A DNA stretch of 64,000 nt, taken from contig JAKUCV010007769.1 in NCBI GenBank assembly GCA_028386065.3, forward strand, positions 52,757-116,756, written 5' to 3'. The notes under the pieces were generated by a model. The model saw nothing but the letters and a program-made list of their open reading frames with translations. It did not search any database and was not told the DNA's origin. Both the position numbers and the translations under genes were made by a program. Positions 1-10,599 of the stretch are shown here, piece after piece. Origin of the DNA: Turnera subulata. Lineage: Eukaryota > Streptophyta > Magnoliopsida > Malpighiales > Passifloraceae. Within the stretch, counting starts at the first letter, position 1; each line of letters starts with the position of its first letter.

Positions 1-26
1 GGGGGGGGGGGGGGGGGGGGGGGGGG
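1..26. repeat. 26-bp poly-G run at window edge
   Basis: A homopolymer of 26 G opens the window. On the minus strand it is poly-C (polyproline) directly following the codons for a Trp-Leu-Pro motif of the LINE ORF2 tail. In plant L1 elements a Trp-x-Pro-Pro-Pro linker precedes the RNase H domain, so the run sits where a short proline run is expected. It may be expanded or may be an assembly or base-calling artefact at a contig edge. Confidence 0.8.
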
Positions 27-1507
27 TTGGTAACCAGCTGGTGGGAGCAACTCGCGAAGAAGACCGAGCAGCACTTCCCGTGTAATGCTGCAGCTCACGC
101 CAAATCGAAACACTATAGGCAATGATCTTATCGGCAAGATCCTGTGGGCAATCATCCAGAACCGGTTGTTGGAAGACTCATTCGTTGTGTGTTTTCCAGA
201 TAAACCATGCTCCAACACCAAAGAGCAAAGACCACGGGCGGCGGGAGTTGCATGAGAACTCATTCTTGAGTGCCAAGGTGATCCAATCGCCAACATGCTG
301 CCCTGCAAAAAACATCGGCCATGCATTAAAATTCAAAATGAAACACCATACCGATTTGGCAAATGGGCAATCCCGGATAGCATGTAAACATGTTTCCGGT
401 GCACAATGAAATCTCGGGCACGTGTCGTGATCGGCCATGTGTCGATAGACTTTGGTGGTGTTGGTTAGGAGCGCATTATGAGACAGTTGCCAGAGGAAAG
501 TTTGTATCTAAAGGAGTCCTTTCCATCGCCACACAAGCTTCCAAGGGCCAGGGCTTGTTGCAGGCACAGGACCATGAACAAGCTGATATACAGTCTTGAC
601 TGTGCACTCTCCCGTTGCGCTTTGCTCCCATATAACAGTGTCATCATCGGCCACAGGGCTCGGCGTAGGTGATAAGGCCAAGATCCCGATGATGTTGGAG
701 GGCAGGAATTGACGCAGGGTCGATACATCCCATGTTCCATCCTGGAGTACATACGAGGCCACATCACGGGTGAATGTGAGCATGAGGGATCGGAATGATT
801 GAGTGGGATTGGAGGCTTCCGGTCCCCCCAAGCCAATTATCTGTCCAGAATCTTGCATTGGAACCATTTCTCAGAATCCAAGAGGACCCCCGTTGAATCG
901 AAGGCCATGCTTTGCAGAGGCCTCGCCAAATATGCGAGCATCTCCTACCCGGCTCCATCTTGGGCAAGATCGCTGTTCTTGCTCCGTATTCGGCCTTTAA
1001 AAGGCACACCCAGAGCAGGTCGGGACTAGTGAGAAACCACCAGGCTAGGTTGATAAGATAGGATAGCCTGTCGAAAATTCCTAAGTCCAAGTCCTCCCCT
1101 GTCTTTCGGCTCACAGATAGACTGCTAGTTCACCATAGATGTCTTCCTCTGATCCCTGGTAGAACCCCATAAAAATTGTCGAGTTTTCCTATCTGCTTTG
1201 TCATAGACTGATGCTGGGAGTGATAACATCTGCATTGAGTACGCTGGAATAGCCTGCGAAACAGATTGGGTAAGCGTTAGTCTGCCTGCAAAGGATAGAG
1301 ATGTAGTTTGCCAGCTTTGAAGCTTGGCATCAATTTTCTCAGTGATGGATGAAAAGAAACTAGCACTAGTGCGACCATGTATAAGAGGGAAACCAAGTTA
1401 CTTCCCCAAATTATCCATTAAAGAGATATCACATGTCCTGCTTATAGCCTGTGCTAAGTCACTCGAGACATTGCGAGAGCAGAAGATATGGGACTTGGGC
1501 TTGCTAA
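27..1507 (-). mobile_element. LINE (L1-type) 3' fragment, duplicate copy 1
   Basis: This segment repeats 1556-2976 at an offset of about 1470 bp with roughly 95 percent identity by eye. It encodes the end of the reverse transcriptase region and the zf-RVT region of LINE ORF2 on the minus strand. The frame is broken by a one-base insertion near 767 (an extra G in the ATCACGGGTG context, compared with ATCACGGTG in copy 2) and by other changes. The copy continues a little further towards the ORF2 C-terminus than copy 2 does, reaching the linker before the RNase H domain at the window edge. It cannot be functional alone. Confidence 0.85.
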
Positions 1508-1553
1508 GTGCTGCTCGGTCTTCTTCGCGAGTTGCTCCCACCAGATGGTTACC
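1508..1553 (+). repeat. 46-bp inverted junction piece between LINE copies
   Basis: The sequence is the reverse complement of 29-74 with a single mismatch. It lies exactly at the junction of the two LINE copies, so a piece of the ORF2 tail sits in plus orientation between two minus-strand copies. Such templated filler is typical of end-joining repair, but a mis-assembly is also possible. Confidence 0.8.
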
Positions 1554-2478
1554 AATGCTGCTGCTCACGCCAAATCAAAACACTATAGGCAATGATCTTA
1601 TTGGCAAGATCCTGTGGGCAATCATCCAGCACCGGTTGTTGGAAGACTCGTTCGTTGTGTGTTTTCCAGATAAACCCTGCTCCAACACCAAAGAGCAAAG
1701 ACCACGGGCAGCGGGAGTTGCATGAGAACTCATTCTTGAGTGCCAAGGTGATCCAATCGCCAACATGCTGCCCTGCAAAAAACATCGGCCATGCATCAAA
1801 ATTCAAAATGAAACACCATACCGATTTGGCAAATGGGCAATCCCGGATAGCATGTAAACATGTTTCCGGTGCACAATGACATCTCGGGCACGTGACGTGA
1901 CCGGCCATGTGTCGATAGACTGTGGTAGCATTGGTTAGGAGCGCATTATGAGACAGTTTCCAGAGGAAAGTTTGTATCTGAGGGAGTCCTTTCCATCGCC
2001 ACACAAGCTTCCAAGGGCCAAGGCTTGTTGTAGGCACATGACCACGAACAAGCTGATATATAGTTTTGATTGTGCACTCACCCGTTGCGCTTTGCTCCCA
2101 TATAACAGTGTCATCATCAGCCACAGGGCTCGACGTAGGTGATAAGGCCAAGATCCCGATGATGTTGGAGGGCAGGAATTGAAGCAGGGTCGATACATCC
2201 CATGTTCCATCCTGGAGTACATACGAGGCCACATCACGGTGAATGTGAGCTTGAGGGATCGGAATGATTGAGTGGGATTTGACGTTTCTGGTTCCCCCAT
2301 GCCAATTATCTGTCCAGAATCTTGCATTGGAACCATTTCCCAGAATCCAAGAGGACCTCCGTTGAACCGAAGGCCATGCTTTGCAGAGGCCTCGCCAAAT
2401 ATGCGAGCATCTCCTACCCGGCTCCTTCTTGGGCAAGAACGCTGTTCTGGCTCCGTATTTGGCCTTTAAAAGGCACAC
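1549..2478 (-). pseudogene. LINE ORF2 zf-RVT region
   Basis: An open frame of 309 codons encodes the post-RT region of plant L1 ORF2: Trp-x-x-Ile at the start, an Arg-Phe-Trp-x-Asp-x-Trp block, and the zinc-binding block Cys-Pro-Arg-Cys-His-Cys followed by Glu-Thr-x-x-His and Cys-Pro-Phe-Ala. The frame ends at a stop created by the junction at 1553 rather than at a natural end. It is the longest intact piece of this LINE. Confidence 0.82.
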
Positions 2479-2494
2479 CCAGAACAGGTCGGGA

Positions 2495-4369
2495 CTAGTG
2501 AGAAACTACCAGGCTAGGTTGATAAGATAGGCTAGCCTGTCGAAAATTCCTAAGTCCAAGTCCTCCCCAGTCTTTCGGCTCACAGACAGTCTGCCAGTTC
2601 ACCAAAGATGTCTTCCTCTGATCCCTGGTAGAACCCCATAAAAATTGTCGAGTTTTCCTTTCTGCTTTGTCACAGACTGATGCTGGGAGTGATAACATCT
2701 GCAATGAGTACGCTGGAATAGCCTGCAAAACAGATTGGGTAAGCGTTAGTCTGCCTGCAAAGGATAGCAATGTAGTTTGCCAGCTTTGAAGCTTGGCATC
2801 AATTTTTTCAGTGATGGTTGAAAATAAACTAGCACTAGTGCGACCATGTATAAGAGGGAAACCAAGGTACTTCCCCAAATTATCCATTAAAGAGATATCA
2901 CATGTCCTACTTATCACTTGTGCTAAGTCACTCGAGACATTGCGAGAGCAGAAGATAAGGGACTTGGGCTTGCTAACTCATTGTCCGAAACTAGCACAAA
3001 ACTCATCCAGACACTGAGATATCACTCTCGCTTACTCAGTGGAGGCCTCTGCAAATAAAACCAAATCATCAACGAAGAACATGTGTGAAATAGATGGGCA
3101 AAAACTGTTAACCCTGATAGGTTTCCAGACGTTCGCTTCAACTTTAGCACATATTGACTGAGACAGTCTCTCAAGGCATAAGACAAAGATATAAGGCGAT
3201 AGGGGGTCTCCCTATCTAAGACCGCGGGCGGTGAGAAGACATTAGTGAGTTCCCCATTCCATAGAACCTGCATAGAGCAGAGGAGAGACAGAAGAGAATG
3301 AGGGAAATAAAGTGTGCCGGAAGGCCAATGTCCTGGAGGGTATCTTGGACAAAGTCCCAACGGATCCGATCATATGCTTTTTCCAGGTCAATTTTGAGAG
3401 CCATAAAACCACTATCGCCCTTCTTAATATGCATGGAATGGATGATTTCCTAAATGATGATTGCATTATCAGTGATTTGTCTGCCCGGTACAAAAGCAGA
3501 TTGGAAGGGCAGGGTGAGCTTGTCCACCAAAGGCTTTAACCTGTTAACAATAACCTTAGAAAGAATTTTGTAAGTAACAGTGCATAAACTGATACAATGG
3601 AATTGGGTGAGAAGTTCAGGCGACACCACATTAGGAATAAGAACTAACAAAATTTTGTTTAAAGTCGCAACAAAGACACCATTTACCATCACCGAGCAAA
3701 CAAAATTAAAGACACTATCTTTCATAATACTCCAGTGCTGTTGGAAAAAACCTGATGGAAATCCGTCCACATCTGGTGCTTTATAGGGTTTCATATCCTT
3801 CAAAGCTTTGTGAACCTCAGTCTCAGAGGTAGGGGCAACCAGGTTCGGAAGAGCATTAGAGGGGAGGGGAGGGAAGCGCCCCCGGAGAGTGAAAGGTGTT
3901 GCCACATGACTTTCCAGTGAATATAAAGTACGGCAGAATGACACCGTTTTCTGGCGGAGAACTGGAGCGTCAAAGCACCACTCTCCCCCAATTTGTAGTC
4001 CCTGGATGCGGTTATGCTAGCGTCGGATAATAGTAGAGTTATGAAAAAAGGAGGTATTTCGTTCTCCACTCTGAATCCATTGGCTCTTGGGCTTCTGGAA
4101 CCAGAAAAGCTCTTCTTGGAGAAGGACCAGATCGTACTCATCCTGAATTTTTTTTCCAAAGTCACAAGGGACGCACTACAAGCATTTCTGTCCCTGGTAC
4201 GTTGAATGCCATCCAGGCGATGAAGAAGAGTGCGTTTCCTCTGAAAAATATTGCCAAAGGTTTTTTTGTTCCACTCGGAGAGGGTTCGGGCAAGTTTGGT
4301 CGAAGTAATGTGGATCGGTTGGGCTGTGTTCCAAGTATTTGCAATAAGCTCGCCAAAGTCTTTGTGCAT
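2495..4369 (-). pseudogene. LINE ORF2 reverse transcriptase
   Basis: RT blocks are readable in several frames. The block Lys-Ala-Pro-Asp-Val-Asp-Gly-Phe lies near 3790-3770, a degraded Ile-Ser-Leu-Cys block near 3600, and Lys-Ile-Asp-Leu-Glu-Lys-Ala-Tyr-Asp near 3390. The catalytic block reads Phe-Val-Asp-Asp-Leu near 3080-3065, where Phe/Tyr-Ala-Asp-Asp is usual. A thumb region ends with Gly-Leu-Gly-Leu-Arg-Asn near 2540. Frameshifts near 3440, 3220 and 2920 and internal stops make it inactive. Confidence 0.82.
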
Positions 4370-4429
4370 TGTCCATGCAGCCTAGTAGCGAAAGGGCTTG
4401 GTCGAGGCTAGATGGGCAGCATTATGTAA

Positions 4430-5386
4430 AGAAATTAAGAGAGGAGCATGGTTGGATTTGGCCCTGGGTAAATGATATACAGAAGCATCGTCAAAAGTGG
4501 TCCTCCACTCGGCATTAGCTAGTGCACGATCAAGTCTCTTCGAAACCTGTCCACGCACAAAAGTGTAAGGTGAGCCAATAATTCAAAGGTCTAGTAAATG
4601 ACATTGATTAATAACCTCCAAAATTTTTTTGCTAATAATGTTACTAGTTTTTGGACGTCCCTGTCTTTCAGATGGGTCAGAGATCACGTTGAAGTCTCCT
4701 GCAAGTAGCCATGGGCCAGTAACAGAGCCTTCAAGCTGTACAAGATCGTCCCACAAACGTTTGCTGATCGCGCGAGTGGGGCTCGCGTATATGGCGGCCA
4801 AGAACCAAATAGGTGCGTCGGTGCGGTGGATGGACATATGGATGAATTGCCTGGTTGACGAGATGACCTGTAGACGAACAAAGGGACGTTTCCATACCAC
4901 CCATATTCCACCCGAGAATCCTATGGGATCAACAAACGCTCCTCCATCATATCCTAAGGTTTGAAGAAAAGGGAAGACTCTGGAGAAGCTATCCATTTCT
5001 CCACCAGCACCAAAAATTTCCGGACGGTAAGAGGAAACCATGTCCTTTAGAGCTCTTCGGAATTTGTCACTTCCTGCACTTTGACAATTCCACACGACAA
5101 TATTTTGTAAATTCATAAAAAAAGATATAAGATGGGGACAAGAACAGCCCAGGATGGGGAGCCAAGAAGAAGGTGCAGATACGTGTGAACCTGTATCCAC
5201 ACTCTCATTCATCGCCGCTTGCGATAGCACTGTGACATCTGTAGTAGCATCCAGTTGGGCAGAGGGGGTAGCATCAAGGGTTTCAGGATTTAACTCCATA
5301 GGTTCCTTGTGCCCCAGGCCTAGTGTGTCAAAGGAGACCTCCATGGGAGAAGTGTTCCCATGATTCGTGGCCACCTTTTCCATCAA
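4430..5386 (-). pseudogene. LINE ORF2 endonuclease domain
   Basis: The reading frame 5386-4583 contains the start of an apurinic/apyrimidinic endonuclease-like domain (Ile-Val-Val-Trp-Asn-Cys-Gln near 5110) and the Gly-Asp-Phe-Asn motif near 4690. Both are typical of plant L1 ORF2, where this domain nicks target DNA to prime reverse transcription. The first Glu-containing block (the Glu-Pro-Lys position) reads Gly-Ala-Gly-Gly-Glu and is eroded. A stop at 4583 and further stops downstream separate it from the RT. Confidence 0.78.
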
Positions 5387-5485
5387 ACTTACAATGGAAA
5401 ATTGTTGGTTGACAGTGGTTAGGCTAGTCTTGTCAAAGGAGGTAGCAGTGGGGGGATCAGGGTTCGCCTGAGGGACAGTGCGGGA

Positions 5486-6933
5486 CTAAGATGTATTAGC
5501 AGCCTTGGGGTTTCTTTTTTGGTACGTTAGTTTTTTCCCTATGGTGGTGTCGGGTGCAGTTTTTTGGGTAGGAGGGACAGCAGGTGGACTAGAGAAGGAC
5601 AGGGTGGGAAAGTCTAGGGGGGCCTTGGTAGTGTTTGCCTTGTTACGGGCCTGGCTAAGGCCGGGCTTGGCAGTAATTTGTTGAGGGGTTTGTGCGGGCT
5701 TGGTAGAAGTCGGGCCTGGTAGCTGGTTGGGCTTAAGCGTCTCTGGAATAGTAACTGGTTTGGCTGCATGTCTGGGGTTGGGGATAAGCGGGATTGCTTC
5801 AGGGTTATTCGCAATTTCCGCAATTGACTTTCCTTTATCGCATGGCTTGAGACATAGGACAGCTGCGGGATTAGTGGAGATTGGGGAGGGTCTACTAACG
5901 GTCACATAGTCTTGAAGAACATCAAATCTTGACCCCAAAGACCCGCCTGTATCAACGCTTCCTGACATGCTTGTTTCCTTCCTCGGCAGAGCTTCCTTAT
6001 TCGGGCCATGTCCATGCTTCGGTGGGGCTGTCCCGCTACGGGGTCGACGGTGGCGAGGGGCCGCCACCATCCACTCGTCGCGACAGTCCCTTATTCCGGT
6101 GGCGGCTAGAGCAGCGTCAGGGGCCGAGGCAGGGCCCGGGCCAGCAGTGGGCCGCCCGTCATGGTGGGATGGCTTTTTGGCAAAGCGCTGCTTGTGCTGG
6201 TGCACGCCGACATGTCATGCCCTACAAGACCACAGGAAAAGCAGATTTGAGGTCTATTTTCATAGGAAATATGATACCATTTATCATCAACAAAAACACG
6301 AGATTGTAATGGCTGTGTCAGATCCAGTTCCAAAGCGACTCGAGCATATCGGCGACGTATAGCTTCCTGCATGTTGTGATCCACTCGAACCATACGGCTT
6401 AGGAGATTGCATACTGTGTTAAGCAACTTCCTATCATAGTATTCACAGGTGAGTCCCGAAATTTGGACCCAGGCAACGACGGAGGTGATCTTGTGCGACT
6501 CCGGGTCGAACTTCAGCTTCCAAGGCTCAACGGTGAGAAAGTGCTCAAAGACGATCCAGGGGCCGTTGTTCAGTGGATTCAGGTAATCCTGGCGGTTAGT
6601 GAACCAGACAAAGTAGAAGTTATGATCCAGGTCAACTACCCGTACCCCTTTCTTCAATTTCCAGAGGTTTGGCAACCGATTACATAGTGTACGAAACCCT
6701 ATGTTACGGCCCCAAAGTTTGACAATAAGTGTGTTTGCCCATCGTTTGTGAAGCATATCCCGGTATCGGTCAGATATTTTCACCACGGGGCCTTCAGGTG
6801 TGTGGTATGAGACAATATCATCGGGTTGCTCCATAAAATCATCATCCGCTCCTGCAGTCTGGGAGGATTGGCCTGCAACGAGTTTGTCTTTGAAAGATAG
6901 AGGTGCGGTGCGTGCAGGGTCCACCATCTCCAT
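5486..6933 (-). pseudogene. LINE ORF1 (gag-like, DUF4283 and CCHC knuckle)
   Basis: The first 275 codons (6933-6106) carry the alpha/beta domain seen in plant LINE ORF1 proteins, with the pattern around Asn-x-Gly-Pro-Trp and Trp-Val-Gln-Ile. They end in a zinc knuckle Cys-Phe-Ser-Cys-Gly-Leu-Val-Gly-His-Asp-Met-Ser-Ala-Cys (CX2CX4HX4C). The frame then shifts, and a Pro/Ala/Lys-rich tail continues in another frame (6205-5486) to a TAG stop. The family binds element RNA. The frame shift around 6106-6205 and the stop separating it from the endonuclease frame mark decay. The protein is recognised by domain pattern, not by name. Confidence 0.8.
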
Positions 6934-7054
6934 AATGACATCCGGGGTGGTGGCCGTGGGGGAGGGGAAGGGTGCGGAGGAACGGCGTTAGCCCCCGCCT
7001 TTGGGGGGGGGTGACCATTCAGATGGTCAGGCGAGGAAGATTGTCAGAAAATTT

Positions 7055-7276
7055 TTAGAGAAAGATTGTCAGTGAATTTTCCCAATATTCCTGCCAGCCT
7101 TTGATAGATTCAGCACAAATGAGAATATCATTAAGATTATAAGGGAAAGCATGTTGTTTTGCCTTTATCCATACCAGAGACCTGAGAAGAATGACATCAA
7201 AGAGTCGTCCCCAGTCTGCTTCTATTCTCTCAAATATCTTTACAATATGGGAATGATACGATTCAACAATTATCAT
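7055..7276 (-). pseudogene. C-terminal relic of another LINE ORF2
   Basis: A 73-codon frame resembles the extreme C-terminus of L1 ORF2 proteins that lack RNase H (aromatic Leu-Val-Trp-Ile-Lys-Ala block, then Asp/Asn-Asp and Trp-x-x-Tyr-Trp). The same kind of tail is seen in the LINE at 8226-8429. It directly abuts a gypsy integrase tail at 7278, so it is a fragment. Family assignment rests on this weak similarity only. Confidence 0.45.
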
Positions 7277-7277
7277 A

Positions 7278-7735
7278 TCTCCTGAGCAAGAATCAGTTGT
7301 GGCACTACCGCATAAATTAGGTCCTTGGCTACTTCAGCTTTTGCTGGTGAAACTAAGTGATTAAGATCTGAACAGTATCGTCTTATGATTGAGAAGTGAA
7401 ACACAATATATATGCAAGATAAATCCACGAGTAACACCATTCAATACGCCAGAGGTCCTATCTTTTCTACAATCTTGTTGGGTGAGATGTATCATGGGTT
7501 TAGCTTCCCTCTCTTTCCAAATCTAATAATGCATTATGTGGTGCGACTCAAAGAAAAACTTTTTCATCAACATCGTACTCCGTCTCTCATTGGTGTTTGT
7601 CCCTATAACTTCTCTACCAATTATGGGCTGCTCTCAAGCGTAATTTCATTGCCAGGACCTTGTCATTGGTGGTGTGATGATCTGTCGATGTCCGTCTTTA
7701 TCCCAACAGATTGGACTCTGGCACTTCCATCAGTA
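7278..7735 (-). pseudogene. Ty3/gypsy integrase C-terminal relic
   Basis: Reading the minus strand through several stops gives the C-terminal end of a chromovirus-type integrase. The features are a block with Asp-x-Val-Phe-Leu, then Gly-Lys-Leu-Asn-Pro, then Ile-Val-Glu-Lys-Ile-Gly-Pro-Leu-Ala-Tyr (the GPY/F module), then the usual Val-Ser-His-Phe-Ser and Asp-Leu-Ile-Tyr-x-x-Val-Pro tail, ending with a TGA near 7278. No LTR or other domain is adjacent, so this is a scrap of an older element. Confidence 0.6.
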
Positions 7736-7765
7736 TAAAGCTCCATAAGATTACATCCCAATACT

Positions 7766-7950
7766 CAATGGCGGAGCTAGACAAATATTTCAAAGGAGGC
7801 CAATGTAATTTTTTTCCTAAAAACAAGGACTAATGTGAAAAAAATAAAATCTAAGAGGGACCAAATGAAAATTTCAATAGGATTCAAATGGGAAAATTAA
7901 AAGTGTAGGGGGCCGTGGCCACCCTCAGCACTTCTGGCCCTCCGCCACTG
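7766..7950. mobile_element. hAT-type MITE, 185 bp
   Basis: The element starts CAATGGCGGAGCTAG and ends CTCCGCCACTG, giving short imperfect terminal inverted repeats. It is flanked by a perfect 8-bp direct repeat CCAATACT at 7758-7765 and 7951-7958. An 8-bp target duplication with such ends is characteristic of hAT transposons. It has no coding capacity, so it depended on a transposase made elsewhere. Related termini occur at 12976-16786 and 40339-40521. Confidence 0.9.
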
Positions 7951-8088
7951 CCAATACTAGAGTGATGATAGTTGGTATTATATCGGATTAAAGCTTTTTT
8001 TCATCCCTATGTTAAGCCTTAAAGTTAGAATTGATCGTTGTGTAGTGTTTTGGCTTTTTTTCATCTCTTTATTTTTCTTTTATTCTAA

Positions 8089-8097
8089 ACGAGATTC
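8089..8097. repeat. Target duplication ACGAGATTC, left copy
   Basis: ACGAGATTC at 8089-8097 recurs at 11426-11434, bracketing the LINE at 8098-11425. Confidence 0.7.
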
Positions 8098-8225
8098 TTT
8101 ATTGACTTTGAACTCTGTTGATGGTACGAACGGAATATGTACAAGGCAGAGAGAATGCATAAATCACTGCATGAAAGTAAACACACTAGCTATTTACAGG
8201 AAAGCCATAGGATACTACTACCACT

Positions 8226-9621
8226 CTAAGCCAGTAAACTGAATTTTCGCCTTTTGCCTTTCCAGTTTTTTACTGTCTCTACGTTTGATATGACGCTTCT
8301 AGCACTACAAGGAAATCCAGGTTGGAGAGCTCTAATCCAGAAAGTAGCATGAACAAGTGCCATGTCCAAGATACGGTCAACTGGATTAGCACTATTTTCA
8401 AAAATCCTCCGGTTTCGCTCCAGCCACACAGAGCTCTATGTGTAGCTATACCAATAATTAACCAGGAAGACTTGCAGTTGTGCGGTGACAGCAGAAGCCA
8501 TTGGGTCATAAAATCTACGAGAGTGGCAGGGGAACACCAAGATACAGCCTACCAGCTACATAGCTTACCCCAGATTTTCCATGAGATTGGACATAATAAG
8601 TGGAGGTGGTCTCTTGACTCAAGATGCGATTTACAAAAACAACAGATGGACTCGGCTAAGGAAATTATGCCTCTGTATCTAAGATTATCAGACGTTGGAA
8701 GGCCATTATATAGTGCAAGCCATAACCAACATTCCACTTTTAAGGGCACTACAGAAAAACAAGTAAAAGGCTTTGATCTTTGGAGACCCAGATGTGGATA
8801 TGTGTGCGCTCTTCCACTCTTAACTGAATAGTCACTGATTCTGTCTTCTTTCTAGACTCATGTGATGGTGAGAAATTTGTTCCAGCTATCTGGTCATCAT
8901 TCTTCACAACCCATTCCACCTCCCATTCTCTCAACGGTTTGCTCCGATGATTTCCAGCAAGTTGCTCGGCACTCAACTCCAAACATTGTGAGACTGAGAA
9001 ATTCTGACCGCTAGAGATTGAGAATAGTCTAGAGAAAAGATCAACGAAAGCACCTTGGGAGGTCCAATCGTCCTTCCAAAAGGAAACCTTGTGGCCATTA
9101 CCGACAGAGATGCAAGATCCTTTTGATAGCGTCACTGAAGACTGACTATTATCACTTCCTGATCTCACAATGTTGCGCCATGTAATGGATGCCTTGTCAA
9201 GGCAGAACTTAGGGATCAGCATGGTACTGTTGTCAGCACATTTATTTCTTACAAGATCCTTCCAAACCCGCTTCTTAGGAGATTTAAAAGACCAAAGCCA
9301 TTTATAAAGCAGAGACTGATTCATGATTGTCAGGCCTAAAATTCCCATCCCCCCTAACTCCTTTGGCTTGGCAATGTGTTTCCACGCCACAAAACATGCT
9401 TTTCTTGATTTATCCATGCCAGTCTAGAAAAATCTTCTTTGAATACTAATGATCCTTTTAATCACAGCGACGGGGGCTTGAAATTGGGACATAAAGTACA
9501 ATGGAAGGCCACTTAAGACTAATTTTATCATAGTGACTCTTCCCCCTAGAGAAAGGAACTTACCTCCCCAACCATTTAATTTGTTCTGAAATATATCCAG
9601 CATAGGTTTACAAGCCGAACA
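8226..9621 (-). pseudogene. LINE reverse transcriptase thumb and zf-RVT tail
   Basis: Frames 9630-9424, 9417-8749, 8749-8549 and 8429-8226 carry in order the block Lys-Phe-Leu-Ser-Leu-Gly-Gly-Arg, the Gly-Gly-Met-Gly-Ile block, Phe-Trp-Lys-Asp-Asp-Trp, a Cys-x-x-Cys-x8-His-Leu-x-x-x-Cys zf-RVT block and the terminal Trp-Leu-Glu-Arg-Asn-Arg-Arg-Ile-Phe-Glu block. The frame changes at least three times. No RNase H domain follows, unlike the LINE at 24033-30193. Confidence 0.78.
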
Positions 9622-9631
9622 CTTCTTCATA

Positions 9632-10578
9632 GAGTAAATAGTTTTTTTTGCCCCTCCACTTTATCGGTTTCACATTTGTTGTCCCTCTTCGTTTTTTTTT
9701 CACTCATGTTGTCCCTCAACTCTTGATTTACCGGGCCAGGTGGTTTTTTTTACCTGCTGCAGCAGGTTGGTAGCTGTGGAGTTGACACGTGGTAGTGGAG
9801 CCCATGATTTGCACAATTTTTTCTTTTTTTTATCCTTTTTTATATTTTTCCAAAAATTTAAGCCTTAAAAATCTTTTTTTAAATTAGAAATTTTTTAGAA
9901 AATAAATATTCATTTCTAATTCTACATTGAGAAAAAAATTAAATATGATCATCATCTCACCTAATCGCTTTAACAAAATTAAACAAAATTAACCAAAATT
10001 AGAATTAAAAAAAATAAAACAATGAGAGAGCCATATCTAATTCTAATTTTTAATTTTTTTTTAAAAAAAACAAATAGTGGAGGACGCCCGACCTCACTTG
10101 ATCAAAGGTGCATATAACACCTTTACCAAAATAAACAAACCCTTTTTATAATTTGTTTGGGAAAGAGACAAATTTTTTTTTTTCTTGCTCAGTTAGATTT
10201 AGAAGCCGTCCTTCAAACTCTTTGAGTTACAATGGAATAAAAAAAAAAGAAAAGAAAAAGGAGTTTTAGAAATTAATATTTGGAAATAATAAAAGATTAA
10301 AAATAATAAAATCCAACATATAATGAGGAAAATTAAGATTTACTTAAAGGATTTTAAAAATAAAATTTGATTATAGAAAAAAATTATTAAATAAATAAGT
10401 TGTGTGTGGGCCCCACCGCCACCTGTCAACTCCACAGCTGTCAACCTGCTGCAGTAGGTAAAAAGGACCACGTGACCCGGTAAATCAAGAGTTGAGGGAC
10501 GCCATAAGTGAAAAAAAACGAAGAGGGACAACAAATGCGAAATCGATAAAGTGGAGGGACAAAAAAAACTATTTACTC
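9632..10578. mobile_element. Mutator-like non-autonomous element, 947 bp
   Basis: Both ends begin GAGTAAATAGTTTTTTTTG when read inward, and the inverted similarity extends about 170 bp with roughly 90 percent identity. A perfect 10-bp direct repeat CTTCTTCATA flanks it (9622-9631 and 10579-10588). Long TIRs and a 9-11 bp target duplication are the hallmarks of Mutator-like elements. The interior is AT-rich and has no coding capacity. It inserted into the LINE RT thumb region. Confidence 0.92.
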
Positions 10579-10599
10579 CTTCTTCATATTCGCACCTAG

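Larger units (their letters stand above)
1554..7050 (-). mobile_element. L1-type LINE, nearly complete, degenerate
   Basis: Reading on the minus strand the order is ORF1 with a DUF4283-type domain and CCHC knuckle (6933-5486), AP endonuclease (about 5113-4430), reverse transcriptase (about 3950-2500) and zf-RVT (2478-1549). This is the order of plant L1 elements. The C-terminal RNase H expected in this group is missing because the element joins the duplicated copy at 1553. Several frameshifts and stops interrupt ORF2. The 5' end is placed near 7050, where a different LINE tail begins; no target site duplication was found. Confidence 0.88.

Noticed and set aside
1324..1725. Plus-strand ORF of 133 codons across the LINE junction
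   Set aside because: It is antisense to the LINE for most of its length; only the 46-bp inverted piece is read in sense direction.
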